Assembly: GCA_964023275.1 (NCBI GenBank)
Contig: OZ029914.1
Coordinates: 38,478,424 to 38,542,423 of the forward strand
Origin: Norana najaformis
Taxonomy: Eukaryota > Annelida > Clitellata > Crassiclitellata > Hormogastridae
DNA length: 64,000 nt
Direction: 5' to 3'
Each line of letters opens with the position of its first letter. Within the stretch, counting starts at the first letter, position 1. Made by a program: the position numbers and the translations under genes. The notes under the pieces are model-generated. The model made no database searches. It saw only the letters and a program-made list of their open reading frames with translations, and was not told where the DNA came from. This document shows positions 11,780 to 23,100 of the stretch, piece after piece.

Positions 11780-13720
11780 CGTGGCAAAAATTAAGGAAGG
11801 AATTGTTAAACAGAGTACATTACCTTGTTATATAAAAATGGAGGCAATTAAACACGGAGAGTATAAACACAGTGGAACGGGCATGAAAAGAAATGAGGGA
11901 CACCTATACCAAGTAGCTCAAGATGAATTGGCCTTTAGCAAAAATCAGAGGAAGACACCATTGATGTCACGGGAAGTAATGAAGCTGAATGACCAAAAAA
12001 AGACAGATGATGACAATAAAATAAAATTAAGAAAATCGAAGTAAGTACAACATGATAACAAGAGACAAAAAAGAAAGCGAGGCGATGTAAGGAACTGTGG
12101 CTAGAGGAGAGGTGTCTCGATGCGGAGAGCAGTATAAGGAGGCAAAATACTCGGAAACTTTTCCAGACAGTAAATGAAATTTGTGGCAATTTTAGCCCAA
12201 GACTACCAACATTGAAAGACAAAATGGAAAACAACTGGACAACGCATCAGAAATCAAAACAAGGGGAAACAATATTATAGGATCTGTATAACAAAATTAA
12301 CCCTGTGGACAGTACAGTGCTAGCTGAATTTCCAGCAAGTAATGGTTAAGCTAATGGGGGCAGCTATAGGGAACTTGAAAACGAGAAAGGCACCAGGAGA
12401 AGATAATATCATGGCAGAAATGACACAGGCCGGAGAGGGATGCTCAGTAGAAATGTTGAAAAGAAGAGCCCAGCTTATTGGTGGAAGGCTATCATTGTCC
12501 AAATACATAAGAAAAACGACAAAAATAACACAATAAATATCGAGGAATTAGTCTGTTAAGCAATTCTGGAAAAGCATACGCTCGGGTACTGCAACAGTGT
12601 CTGCGGAAATATATCGAGAATGTGGTTGCTGAAAAACAGGGATTCAGAGTTGGAAGACTCACAGTAGATCAACTATTTTTAACTACGCAGCTGTCAGTGA
12701 AGTATTTCTGAAGAAATAGAACCATGTATACCAACTTCATTGATTTTAAGCAGGCGTTCGATAGCGTCTGGCAACAGGGCCTGTGGCAAGTACTGAGGAA
12801 CTATGGAATTCCAGAGGAATCGGAGGTATTATTAGAAGATCTTTGCAGCGAGTCGACGAGGGCAGTAAGAGTAGATGGAGAATTAACGGAGTGGTTCAAG
12901 GTCACGGTAGGCATAAGACAAGGCTGACCTGTCACCTAACCTGTTTAATCTGCTTCTGGAGGCAATAATTAGCTCTGTACTGGTCTGTTGAGGTTGGAGT
13001 TACAGTAAATGGACGGACAAATACTCAATAATTTGCGTTTCGCTGACGATATTGACTTGGTTGCAGAGTCACCGGAACAGCTGCAAGAATTGACAGACAG
13101 GATAAATGACAACAGTAAAAGAAACTAAAACAAATGAATGCTGGAAAACAATATGAGGAGCTGAAAGTGAGGCTAGATAATAAAGAACAGTAACAATTCA
13201 CAAAGAAAGAGAAAAAAACAGAAGATGGTGGATGTACAATACAATTAAAAGTAGGATTGGTCAGCCGTCAGCGATGTTTTGCAGACAGAGCAAAATACGG
13301 GACAATTATCATATCATTAAGAACAGAAATAAAACTGAAACATTGTCACTTCAGTGCTGTTGTATGGATCTGAGTGTTGATACATACGAAAGGAGGATGA
13401 AAAGAGGTTTTAGTCGGCGGAAATGGGCTGCCTTAGAAGAAGATTGGGTAGAACCAGACGAGATAGGATTCGCAAAGTCGTGATCAGAGAAGAGTTGGGA
13501 CAGAGGGAAACACTATTAGACAAAATTAGAAAAAGAAGACTGACATGGTTCGGGCATGTAACAATGATGGACAACAGGATATTACTAGCCAGAACTTTTT
13601 GTGGCCAAGTGCAGGGAACATAGAGTCGACGAGAACAAAGACATAAATGGAAAATGTGAAAGAAGATATGAAAGCAAGGGAATTAGATAATGGATATGCG
13701 AACTTCCGTTAGCACAATCA
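11780..13720 (+). pseudogene. second RTE-type LINE coding remnant
   Basis: Plus-strand pieces include FIDFKQAFDSVWQQGLWQVL (12733-12792), VRVDGELTEWFKVTVGIRQG (near 12868-12927), the catalytic block NLRFADDIDLVAESPEQLQE (13030-13089), a C-terminal RRLGRTRRDRIRKVV, and LTWFGHVTMMDNRILLART (near 13540-13597). The end reads ENVKEDMKARELD near 13650-13690. The order matches a non-LTR reverse transcriptase plus its C-terminal region. It is a different subfamily from the 7910-11450 element. Frameshifts are frequent. It ends 260 bp before the first visible gene 1 exon. Confidence 0.8.
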
Positions 13721-13979
13721 GAGGCTGAACGAAATGTAGATATCTTGTTCAAACCTCATCGTCGGCACACATATGACGGAAGAGAAAAGATAGAGACAGA
13801 TGAAGTGAACCAGTAAGGTGACTGTTGCTGCCCTCGGGGATATACAGCAGCCGCACTTCTGCACATCAGCTGGGAACCATTGTGACTTCTCATGTGTTGA
13901 ACCTTGCTCATATAACATTCCTTCAGTGCACATAGTGTCGTGAGAAATAACTAATCTGTGATTTGTGTCTGTAAACTAG

Positions 13980-14143
13980 ATATAATGGAAAATTTATCAG
14001 TAATCGTCATGGCAATGGAACTGGCCATATCTGGTTGGATGACGTTACCTGCAGTGGGACCGAGCACAGTATCGATATGTGTCCACGAAGTTCATTGGGT
14101 ATTCATGATTGCGGTCACCACAAAGATGTGTCAATAAGATGTG
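13980..14143 (+). CDS. gene 1 exon: SRCR a, C-terminal half
   Basis: Acceptor aactag|A, donor G|gtaaga. It encodes 54 codons including GHIWLDDVTCSGTEHSIDMC and DCGHHKDVSIRCG, with the four C-terminal SRCR cysteines. Length (164 bp) and phases equal those of the other C-half exons. Its N-terminal partner exon is not found between 1 and 13979. Confidence 0.85.
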
Positions 14144-17100
14144 GTAAGATTAATTAACAAAATTCATTTACTATTACTACTGTGGATAAGATAAATGAAA
14201 TCCTTGTACAGAATTCGGGGAACTACAAATATGCGATTATGGCACACGATCACGGAGAGAATAAAGACCTAAAGATAAAAAATTTTGGAAGAGATTTATA
14301 TATGATATCCTAATAAATAAAAATGCATGCATTTGTAGGAGACATTCGAGACTTTTCGATGCGATTAATCAATTCTTTCGGTTACAATTCAAAGGAAGGA
14401 CGATTGGAGATCTACTATTCAGGAATCTGGGGAACAGTGTGTGACGACCACTTTTCACGCGTTAGTGCAAAGGTGATATGTGTCACTCAATTTGGGTAAG
14501 TTTCCATATTCCAATAATTATGCGCTATTAGATATATGTGGTTGACTCCAATCAAACTGTATTATCTGACTGCCTCAATGTGAATCAAAACGGACGACTG
14601 AGAGTATTTTCGAAAATCCAATTCTATGACTTGGGAAATTCCGAAGAAAATCATTCCCCGGGTTTATAGATGTTCCAATGTAGAACATTGGTTTCTTTTA
14701 TTTTCAAACATCAAATAATCTTTGGAGATTGATAATCAAGTTCACTGTTGGTAAGCAAGACTGTCAGTCTACTTCCTACAAAGTGTCATCGACCATGCTG
14801 AAAAAGATCTCTTTGTGCTGCTAAACATCTGAAGCCTTGAGTGCCCTAAAATATTGCAATACATTACAATACAACTCAAATTTGATTGTGACCCTTTTGC
14901 AAAGTTGAAAAGTGACCATTGAAGCCTTGCAACAGGAACAGTCAACCCTAGGGAGACTCGAAGAAGTGAGGTTCTAGTTTACATCGAAAGATATTGTTAG
15001 TAAGAGACCCGTGAACATGAGTAAATTGAGTGTTCGAAATGATGGGACCAAAGGGTGTGAATGATCGTCAGCCAAAGACAAGACGTGTTCCACACACATC
15101 ATATTTTCCAGTAGATGCTGACAAGACGTTTCCAGTAGATGCTGATCGAATAGAAAGTATCGCCATGAAAAGCGTTACAGAATACAACGAGAGGAAATAA
15201 AAAACTGATGACAGATGATTTACAGCTTGCATATACAGGAGTGCCAGATTGAAGCGGATGCCCTCAGATAGAGAAAGCCGGTGCAGAAAACGAAGAACAT
15301 ATATAATGTGGTTTCGATCAGACAGTTCAAGACAGAGCAGTGGAGTTTGATGCATGACTCTGTTGCAAGGCAAAGGTTACTTTTGTTTGTTGTTTACATC
15401 TATTATGAACACGACTTTTTTGCTATTTATTATTTAAAGCAATGACGACGGTGCAACAATTCTAAATCAGTACCGAGGTGCAACAGATGTAAATCGTTAC
15501 AAAGGTGGAACAGGGGTAATATGGCTGGATCACGTGAAGTGCAATGGAACAGAGAATAGTATAGCGCAGTGCAACCATCGGGGATGGGGCGTGCATAGCT
15601 GCGGCCATGGTCAAGATGTCTCGATTAGCTGTGGTAAGTGTAAGTTACAACTATAACACAAGCGGTATTTCGTCTTATTCCATATCTTTCTTTTATAATC
15701 CAAGATAAAGCTGTTTATATTTCTCTCTTTTAAGAACTATTTATAGTCTGGGATTGGATTTTTGTGATGAACTACAGCAGTTGTTACTCTTTCTCGTAAT
15801 TATTTGGTTATTCCACGGACATACAGTCTCAACACAATTTTGTCACAAACGTATAAGTTAATGTCTATCGGATTTTGAATATTACCCGCGTCTGTTAGTT
15901 CGAAACGATAACATTTAATATGCTCACTTTTAAAAGCTCAGAGGTACACTATTTAGTTGGTCAAAAAGAAAATTATAAACCATAGGAAAAATAGTATAGG
16001 TAAGTTTTAAGTGAAGAGCGGAACGTAGGCTCAGAAGTAGAGATCAAATATTAGCATTTCAAAGTACGGTGTTAGATATTCTAAGTGAGCTACGCTCAAT
16101 GACAAAACATGTAGGAGTAACGGCATAGTTTACACTTTGAAGAGAAGTCTGCTAATAGCGCTATCAGCTACAATCAAGGAAGATTCGATGGATGAAGAAA
16201 GTTTTACACGAATTTGCTCACTGGCCGTTTTCGACAGCAGTTGGTAATTGCGAGGGGCCTGGCAAAGGATCAGGAGCCCGATCTCGACGTTGCATGCGAC
16301 ATACTTTATTCCAAAAAGCCAAAAACTGCCTAGTTGGCGTGACTATTACGAATCATTGCTCAACCGCTCACTAGCCACCAACAACATCGAGCAACAGGAT
16401 GAATCCAGAGTATAGATTGAAAAATCATAGATTAACCTAGAATTTCCTTTGCAAGCAAAGGTTGTTGATGTTTCCCGGCCTCTGAAGAGTAACATACATC
16501 TGTGGAATGCTAAAGGAGAGTGGAGAGTGTGGACTTAGCTGCACGCAGGTGATACAGAGGGTCTGCCATACAGAAATAATCTCACTAGATTGTAGAAGAA
16601 GGATTATACTCCGTTCTACGAAGACAATTGCAGCAGGAAGGAATGCAAAAAATATAAAGGCATCATCCTACTCTCTGTTCGAATAACGATCCTGGCAAGC
16701 ATTGTTTTAGAGCGTGTGGAAGACCTGCTGCTGAGGCGCAGAAGACGGGAACAAAGTAGATGTACTCCAGGCAGATCCACTATAGATAGGATTTTCACCC
16801 TAAACACCCTCTCAATCAGACCCGGCTCGAGTACCAAGAACTATTATGGATCGCTTGCGTAAACCTGAAGGTCGCTTTGTCTCTGTCGATAGGGAGGACT
16901 GTCTGGCGTCTACTTCATAGCTGAGGCCTCTCGACCAAGACTGTCGAAGTCATGGGCAACTTGTATGCTGAAGCCTTGAGATATATGCGAATAGCAGGTT
17001 AAACATCTGACTGCTTTAATGGTCTGCAGTGGAGTACGACACGGTGATCCGATTGTCGAATTACTCTCCCCAGATCCTGCATGGTCTCCCTAAACACATC

Positions 17101-20100
17101 TAGCGCTCTACAACTGAGCTGAATACTAAGCTACAGCTCTAGAGAGCGCATGTACTGCCAGTTCTCCTTTACAGTTGCGGGACATGGTCGACCGCAGAGG
17201 CCATAACAACAAACTTGACATCTTTGACATATGGTGTCTCAGAATGTCCCTACGGTTTCTACGTTTGCACCATGGGGCAACTTTCCTATCAGAAGAAGAC
17301 CAGCGACGGTACCAGTCTCTGCCACTTTTCGAAAACGCAGACTACGATTCACTAGGCATATCGCTCGTGCTCCAGAAAACGAGGACCACCGGAGAATCCT
17401 GTGGGTCTCAGTGAAAAAGTCCTGGAGAAATTGGAGTAGACCACTTGGTCGACATAGGACTACGTAGACAAGTGTCGTGGAGGAGGATCTCGCAGCCCAG
17501 AAATTCGACCATCATTCAGCAAGTAGCATATTTCGGGACAAAATTTATGGAAACTTTGTACAGAATTCGAGGAACTGAGAATAGGATTTTCTGTAATAAC
17601 CAGAGAATAAGGCAAAACATTTAAAGAAAAGAAATTTCGGCAGAGATTTATATATGGACTTCTAATAATTGTAAATTCTTGCCTTTGTAGGTTACCTGCC
17701 ACGCTTTCCCGTGCGTCTAGTCTCTCCTTCGGGTTACAATTCAAAGGAAGGACGACTGGAGATCTTACTTGAAGGAATCTGGGGAACAGTGTGTGATGAC
17801 CACTTTACCAATATCAGCGCAAGCGTGGCATGTGCCAGTCTCGGATTTGGGTGAGTTTCCCTGTTGATGTAATTATGCGCTATTAGATATATGTGGCTGA
17901 ATCAACTCAAAATGACTCAGCTGACTGCCTCAATGTGAATCAAAATGGACGAGTTAGGATATTTTCGAATTTCCTATTCTATGACTTGGGAAATTCCGAA
18001 GAAAATCATTCCCCTGGTTTATAGATGTTCTAATTTAGAACATTGGTTTCTTTTATTTTCAAACATCAAATAATCTTTGGAGATTGATAATCAAGTTCAC
18101 AAGCAAGACTGTCAGTCGACTTCCTACAAAGTGTCATCGACCATTCCAAAAAATATCTCTTTGTGCTGCTAAACATCTGAAGCCTTGAGTGCCCTAAAAT
18201 ATTGCAATACATTACAACACAACTCAAATTTGATTGTGACCCTTTTGCAAAGTTGAAAAGTGACCATTGAAGCCTTGCAACAGGAACAGTCAACCCTAGG
18301 GAGACTCGAAGAAGTGAGGTTCTAGTTTACATCGAAAGATATTGTTAGTAAGAGACCCGTGAACATGAGTAAATTGAGTGTTCGAAATGATGGGACCAAA
18401 AGGTGTGAATGAGCGCCAGCCAAAGACGAGACGCGTTCCACAGACAACATACTTTCCAGTAGATGCTGTTCGTATAGAGAATTGCTTTTAAGATTGCTAC
18501 AGAATACAACGAGAGATGATAAATGGGATGTCAGATGATTTCCATCTTGTTTCAACAGAAGGTGTGCCAGATTGAAGCGGATGTCCTCAGACAGAGAAAA
18601 CCGGTGCAGAGTACGAAGAGCAGTGTGATATGGTCTCGGTAAAACACTTAAAGAGAGAGTCGTGGAGTTTGATGCATGACAAAGGTTACTTTTGTTTGTT
18701 TTTATATGTATTATGAATGCAGCTTTCATTTGCTATTTGTTATTTAATATCAGTTACGTCGGTGCAGTTACTGGAAATCGTTACGGAAGTGGAACAGGTG
18801 TAATATGGCTGGATGACGTAAAATGCAATGGAACAGAAAGCAGCATTGATCAGTGCAACCATCGTGGATGGGACGTGCACGATTGCGGCCATGGTCAAGA
18901 TGTCTCGATTAGTTGTGGTAAGTGTATGTTACAACTCTAACCCAGCCGATATTGCGCTTTACTCCATATCTTTCTTTTCTATAACAGGATAAAGCCTCTT
19001 ACATTTCTTTTCTTCAAGAATTTATTTGGAGTTTTTGAATTCTCTTTTGATATTGTACTTCGACAATTTATGCTGTTTCTCATTCTAATTACTTATATAT
19101 TCCACTAGACATAGAGTCTCAACACATTTTTATCACGAAAGCATAAGTTAATGTCTATCGGATATTGTGCAGACTTGCGCCTGTTAGTTCGAAACGACCA
19201 GTGAATGATAAAAAATTTGATAGTACTGACTTATTATAGTTGAGAGGTGCACACTTAGCTCGTCAGCATAAAAAATTATGAACCATAGGAAGAGAAGTAT
19301 ACTAAGGTTTTAGTGTAGAGCGGATCTTAGGCTCAGTAGGATAGTTACAAACATTAGGAGACAGAAAATTCCATAGGATAATACCAGATATTCTGAGTGA
19401 GCTCCGCCTAAAGACAAACTTATAGTAGTAGCAGCATAGTTTACTTTGAATTGGTCTGTCAACAAAGCTATCAGCTACAATCAAGTAGATTGTATGGTAT
19501 GTGCCCTCCACGTCGTGCTTTCATTTACAGTTCCAGTGTGATAAAGATTCACTCTTGAAAAAAGTCAGAACAGACGACGGATGGCAGGTGTGATGTAATC
19601 TCGGTTAGGGAAGTAAGCGTCAAGAATGGTGCATTAAATGTTTTCGACAGAACACATTACGGTGAAATAATATAAAAAATTCAGATACAATATTGGATTA
19701 GTGAAGCCTAGTCTTCATAGCAACATCCGTGCAGACGACGGATGGCAGATGTGATGTAATCTCGGCAATGCTCGATTAGCGTCAGAGATTATGAGCCTAG
19801 AGCGAATCTGTCAGATCGTCCTGTACCAAAACGAGCACATTCGCAGCAGATAGTGTTTTAGGGAAAGTGTCGACGTGAGCTCGAATCCAACATCACGAAT
19901 AGTGGAAGGACGAGGAAATTAGAAAATTACATGGTTGATTCAAATATTATGACTAAGCTGCGTGCGCATTCAGTCCAATATGCAAGAAAGCCACCGCACT
20001 GCCCATGCGCACTAAGAATTCTTCCTCAAAGTCGGACAGTCCAATAAACCGTTCCTCAAAGGACGATTGGCACTCGATAAATTTTTTTTGCATGGAAAAC

Positions 20101-23100
20101 TGGCGCTATATAAACTTTAGTTCCAATTAATACTGTAACTCCGATGGTGTTCTGTGAGCGTAGAAACGGAACCCGTCAGTGTCTTCAGCATGAATTCAGT
20201 ACTTAGATTCGAACCTGTGCATGGCGGACTCGAACCACTGTCAGCCATTTCTTCTATTAGATCGATAAGTAACACAATCCCTCACTTAAGCTTATATTTC
20301 AAACTGAAACAATCGTATTTACAGATACAACTCTTATGACTAAGGCACTGCAGTTTCACAAAAGATTTGCTCTAGTCAACTACGATTTAATAACAGATAT
20401 AGAAATTCTTGTCCCTCAACACCTATGAGATTTGGAGCATTATATTCTTTTTAGAACAAAAGAAATTGCTCTTAATAGCAAGTGGGGTACTTCCTGATAC
20501 AAAGGATTTTTATAGAACCCTGTCTGTCGTAATGAAAACGAGGACTCGGTATGAAATCACGCCCAAATACCATGACGAAAATAAGGTATGCCACCAAACT
20601 GAATTCGACAGAGGTATCTCCAAAATTATAGATCCGTGGTCCCGAAAGGTAATACTGTCGAGAACACGAGGTTTCAGCGTTTCCGTAAAACTGGCGACGC
20701 ATCGGGACGACACGGTCGCCTGTATCTTATTCACGGACTACCTATAAAGTTATCCATCACCAATTAAACTATGATTCGATCTACATTCGATACACTTCGC
20801 TTCGAACTATACGTCCATTATAATATCTACTCGACATATTCCCAAAGAATGTCGAACAATCGCAAAAAGTTGTGAAAATCGCAATTTCTGTGACATTCTC
20901 ACCTTAAAGAAATCGGGCGAGAATCTGCACAAAAGCGAGTTTTACCCGCTTTTGAAATGACGAAGATCTGCTACAATGTCACTTTGAACCAACGGCTGCG
21001 TACGACGAGATTAGGGAAATTCCAGTATAAATTACACTGGATCACAACGATTTTTGCTACTGAAAGTAATGCATGTGCTTTATATTGATTCAAATGTGCT
21101 GATTCCAAATATGAAGTCAGAATCTGCCCAGCATGTCTAGATTTTAAGTTATGCATGCATTCAAGTAATGACGTAAGGACTCGTTTTCGGTTATGTCTGT
21201 ACATTCTGTTGTATGTGTCTCCACGATTGCTGCCAGTGATACGTGAATGCCTGCAAGTGTCGCCTGAAATATTCCTAACAGCAAGCCTGCAGCAGCCGCT
21301 AGACATGATTGGGCATGTCAGCGAGCTGACGTCAGCAGCATCAATACCAGTATATAAGGCGAGATTGCGTAGAACGAAGGTGAAGTTTTCTTATATAGCT
21401 GTAGCTAGTGTGTGAGATTTAATTTTGAAATTAATAGTCGAGGCTGTGTTAACCATCCAGACAATTTTTGCTATGTTTGTGGTAAATATACTCTTTGTGA
21501 CCAGCGCAAGAAGTTAACTAAGAGAGTGATGATTGCTTACAAGTATTATTTTGGATGTCAAATCGGAGACGAGGATAAAAGTTGGGCACCTCATGTATGC
21601 TGCACCGTGTCCTACTCTGGGCTTACACAGTGGCTGAATGGCAAAAGGAATTCAATGCCGTTTGCTGTGCCTATGGTGTGGCGCGAGCCAAGAAATCATC
21701 ATGCAGACTGTTATTTCTGCATTACTAAAGTTGCTGGATTTTCAAAGAAAAATAAGTCTAAAATCGTTTCTCCTGATTGCGAGTCCGCTCTAAAGCCAGT
21801 GCCGCATGATGAAGAGAATCCAGTACCATTTCCGCCTGCTGCGGGTGCTGATGAAACGGACAGTTCTGATGGTAATACAGAAGATGACGTTACTGTTTAT
21901 GAATCCAGTGATCAAGATTTGGAAGAGGGTAGGCCGCATTTGATAAGGCAAGGTGAGTTAGATGATCTGGTGAGGGACCTATCTTTGTCAAAGGAGAAAT
22001 CTGAACTGTTAGCCTCCAGACTAGGGTAGTGGAACTTGCTTCAAAAAGGTACCACAACATCACACTTCCGTTATCGTCACAAACAGTTAGCTACATATTA
22101 CAAACTGGAAAATAATATATGTTTCTGTACTGGCGTGAACGGTCTCATGCTGAATTTAGGTTGCGAATACGTTCCTGATCAGTGGAGACTGTTCATAGAT
22201 TCCAGCCAAGCGAGCTTGAAAGCTGTGTTGGTGCACAATGCTAACGAAAAGCCGTCTGTTCCTATAGCCCACGCTGTATGCCTCAAAGAGACATATGATT
22301 CAATGAAACTCATTTTGAAAGTGATCAACTACTCAGACCACAAATGGAACATCTGTGCGGACCTCAAAGTGGTAGCACTTATTCTAGGCCTACAGCTGGG
22401 GTACACAAAACATATGTGCTTTTTGTGCTTGTGGAACAGTCGTGATGACAGCAACCATTACAAAGTGAAACTGTGGCCTCGTAGATCTGAGCACATTGTT
22501 GGTCGGCACAACGTGCAACACGAACCATTGGTTGATCCATTGAAAGTGTACTTACCACCTCTTCACATTAAACTGGGCCTCATGAGGAATTTCGTAGTGG
22601 CAATGGATCGTACTGGACAAGGCTTCCAGTATCTGAGAGATAAATTTGGAACCGTCAAAACTGATGCTAAGCTGAAGGCTGGGATTTTTATTGGGCCAGA
22701 AATCCGCGAACTAATGCGTGATACTGTATTTAGAACCAAGCTCAACCCACTGGAATTTGCCCCTTGGGATGCATGTACGTTGGTGGTGCAAAACTTCCTT
22801 GGGAATCACCGAGCTGAGAACTATGCTGAACTCGTTAGCAACATGCTAACAGCATATAAGCAACTCGGCTGCCGGATGTTACTAAAAATACATTTCTTAC
22901 ATTCCCATCTGGATTTTTTCCCACCAAACTTGGGTGATGTAAGCGATGAGCATGGAGAGAGATTCCATCAAGACATCTCCACCTTTGAAGCAAGATATCA
23001 GGGTCACTGCAATTCCAACATGATGGGCGATTACTGCTGGTTTCTGCAGCGGGCAACAGCGGCCACTCAGAAGCGCAAGAGCAAGTGACTAAAGCACTTT

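Larger units (their letters stand above)
14210..16190 (+). repeat. tandem duplication unit 1 (carries SRCR b)
   Basis: Intron and exon sequence from about 14210 (cagaattcggggaac) to about 16190 (tatcagctacaatcaagg) is repeated in the same order at 17560-19510. The match includes the two SRCR half-exons, the intron between them and about 500 bp downstream. The two units are now separated by a LINE insertion. Confidence 0.85.
17560..19510 (+). repeat. tandem duplication unit 2 (carries SRCR c)
   Basis: Second copy of the segment at 14210-16190. Exons, the intron (including the shared block from gaggttctagtttacatcg at 18317) and the downstream block (agagcggatcttaggctcag at 19317) align in the same order. 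Confidence 0.85.

Noticed and set aside
20409..20747. 112-codon plus-strand frame in the SRCR-CUB1 intron
   Set aside because: No recognised domain, equally long frames on the opposite strand, and the surrounding exons join in phase without it.
21155..21415. Open frame upstream of the CACTA candidate CDS, also seen at 62244-62501
   Set aside because: Conserved because both lie in the same element; probably 5' untranslated sequence, with one codon of length difference and no domain.
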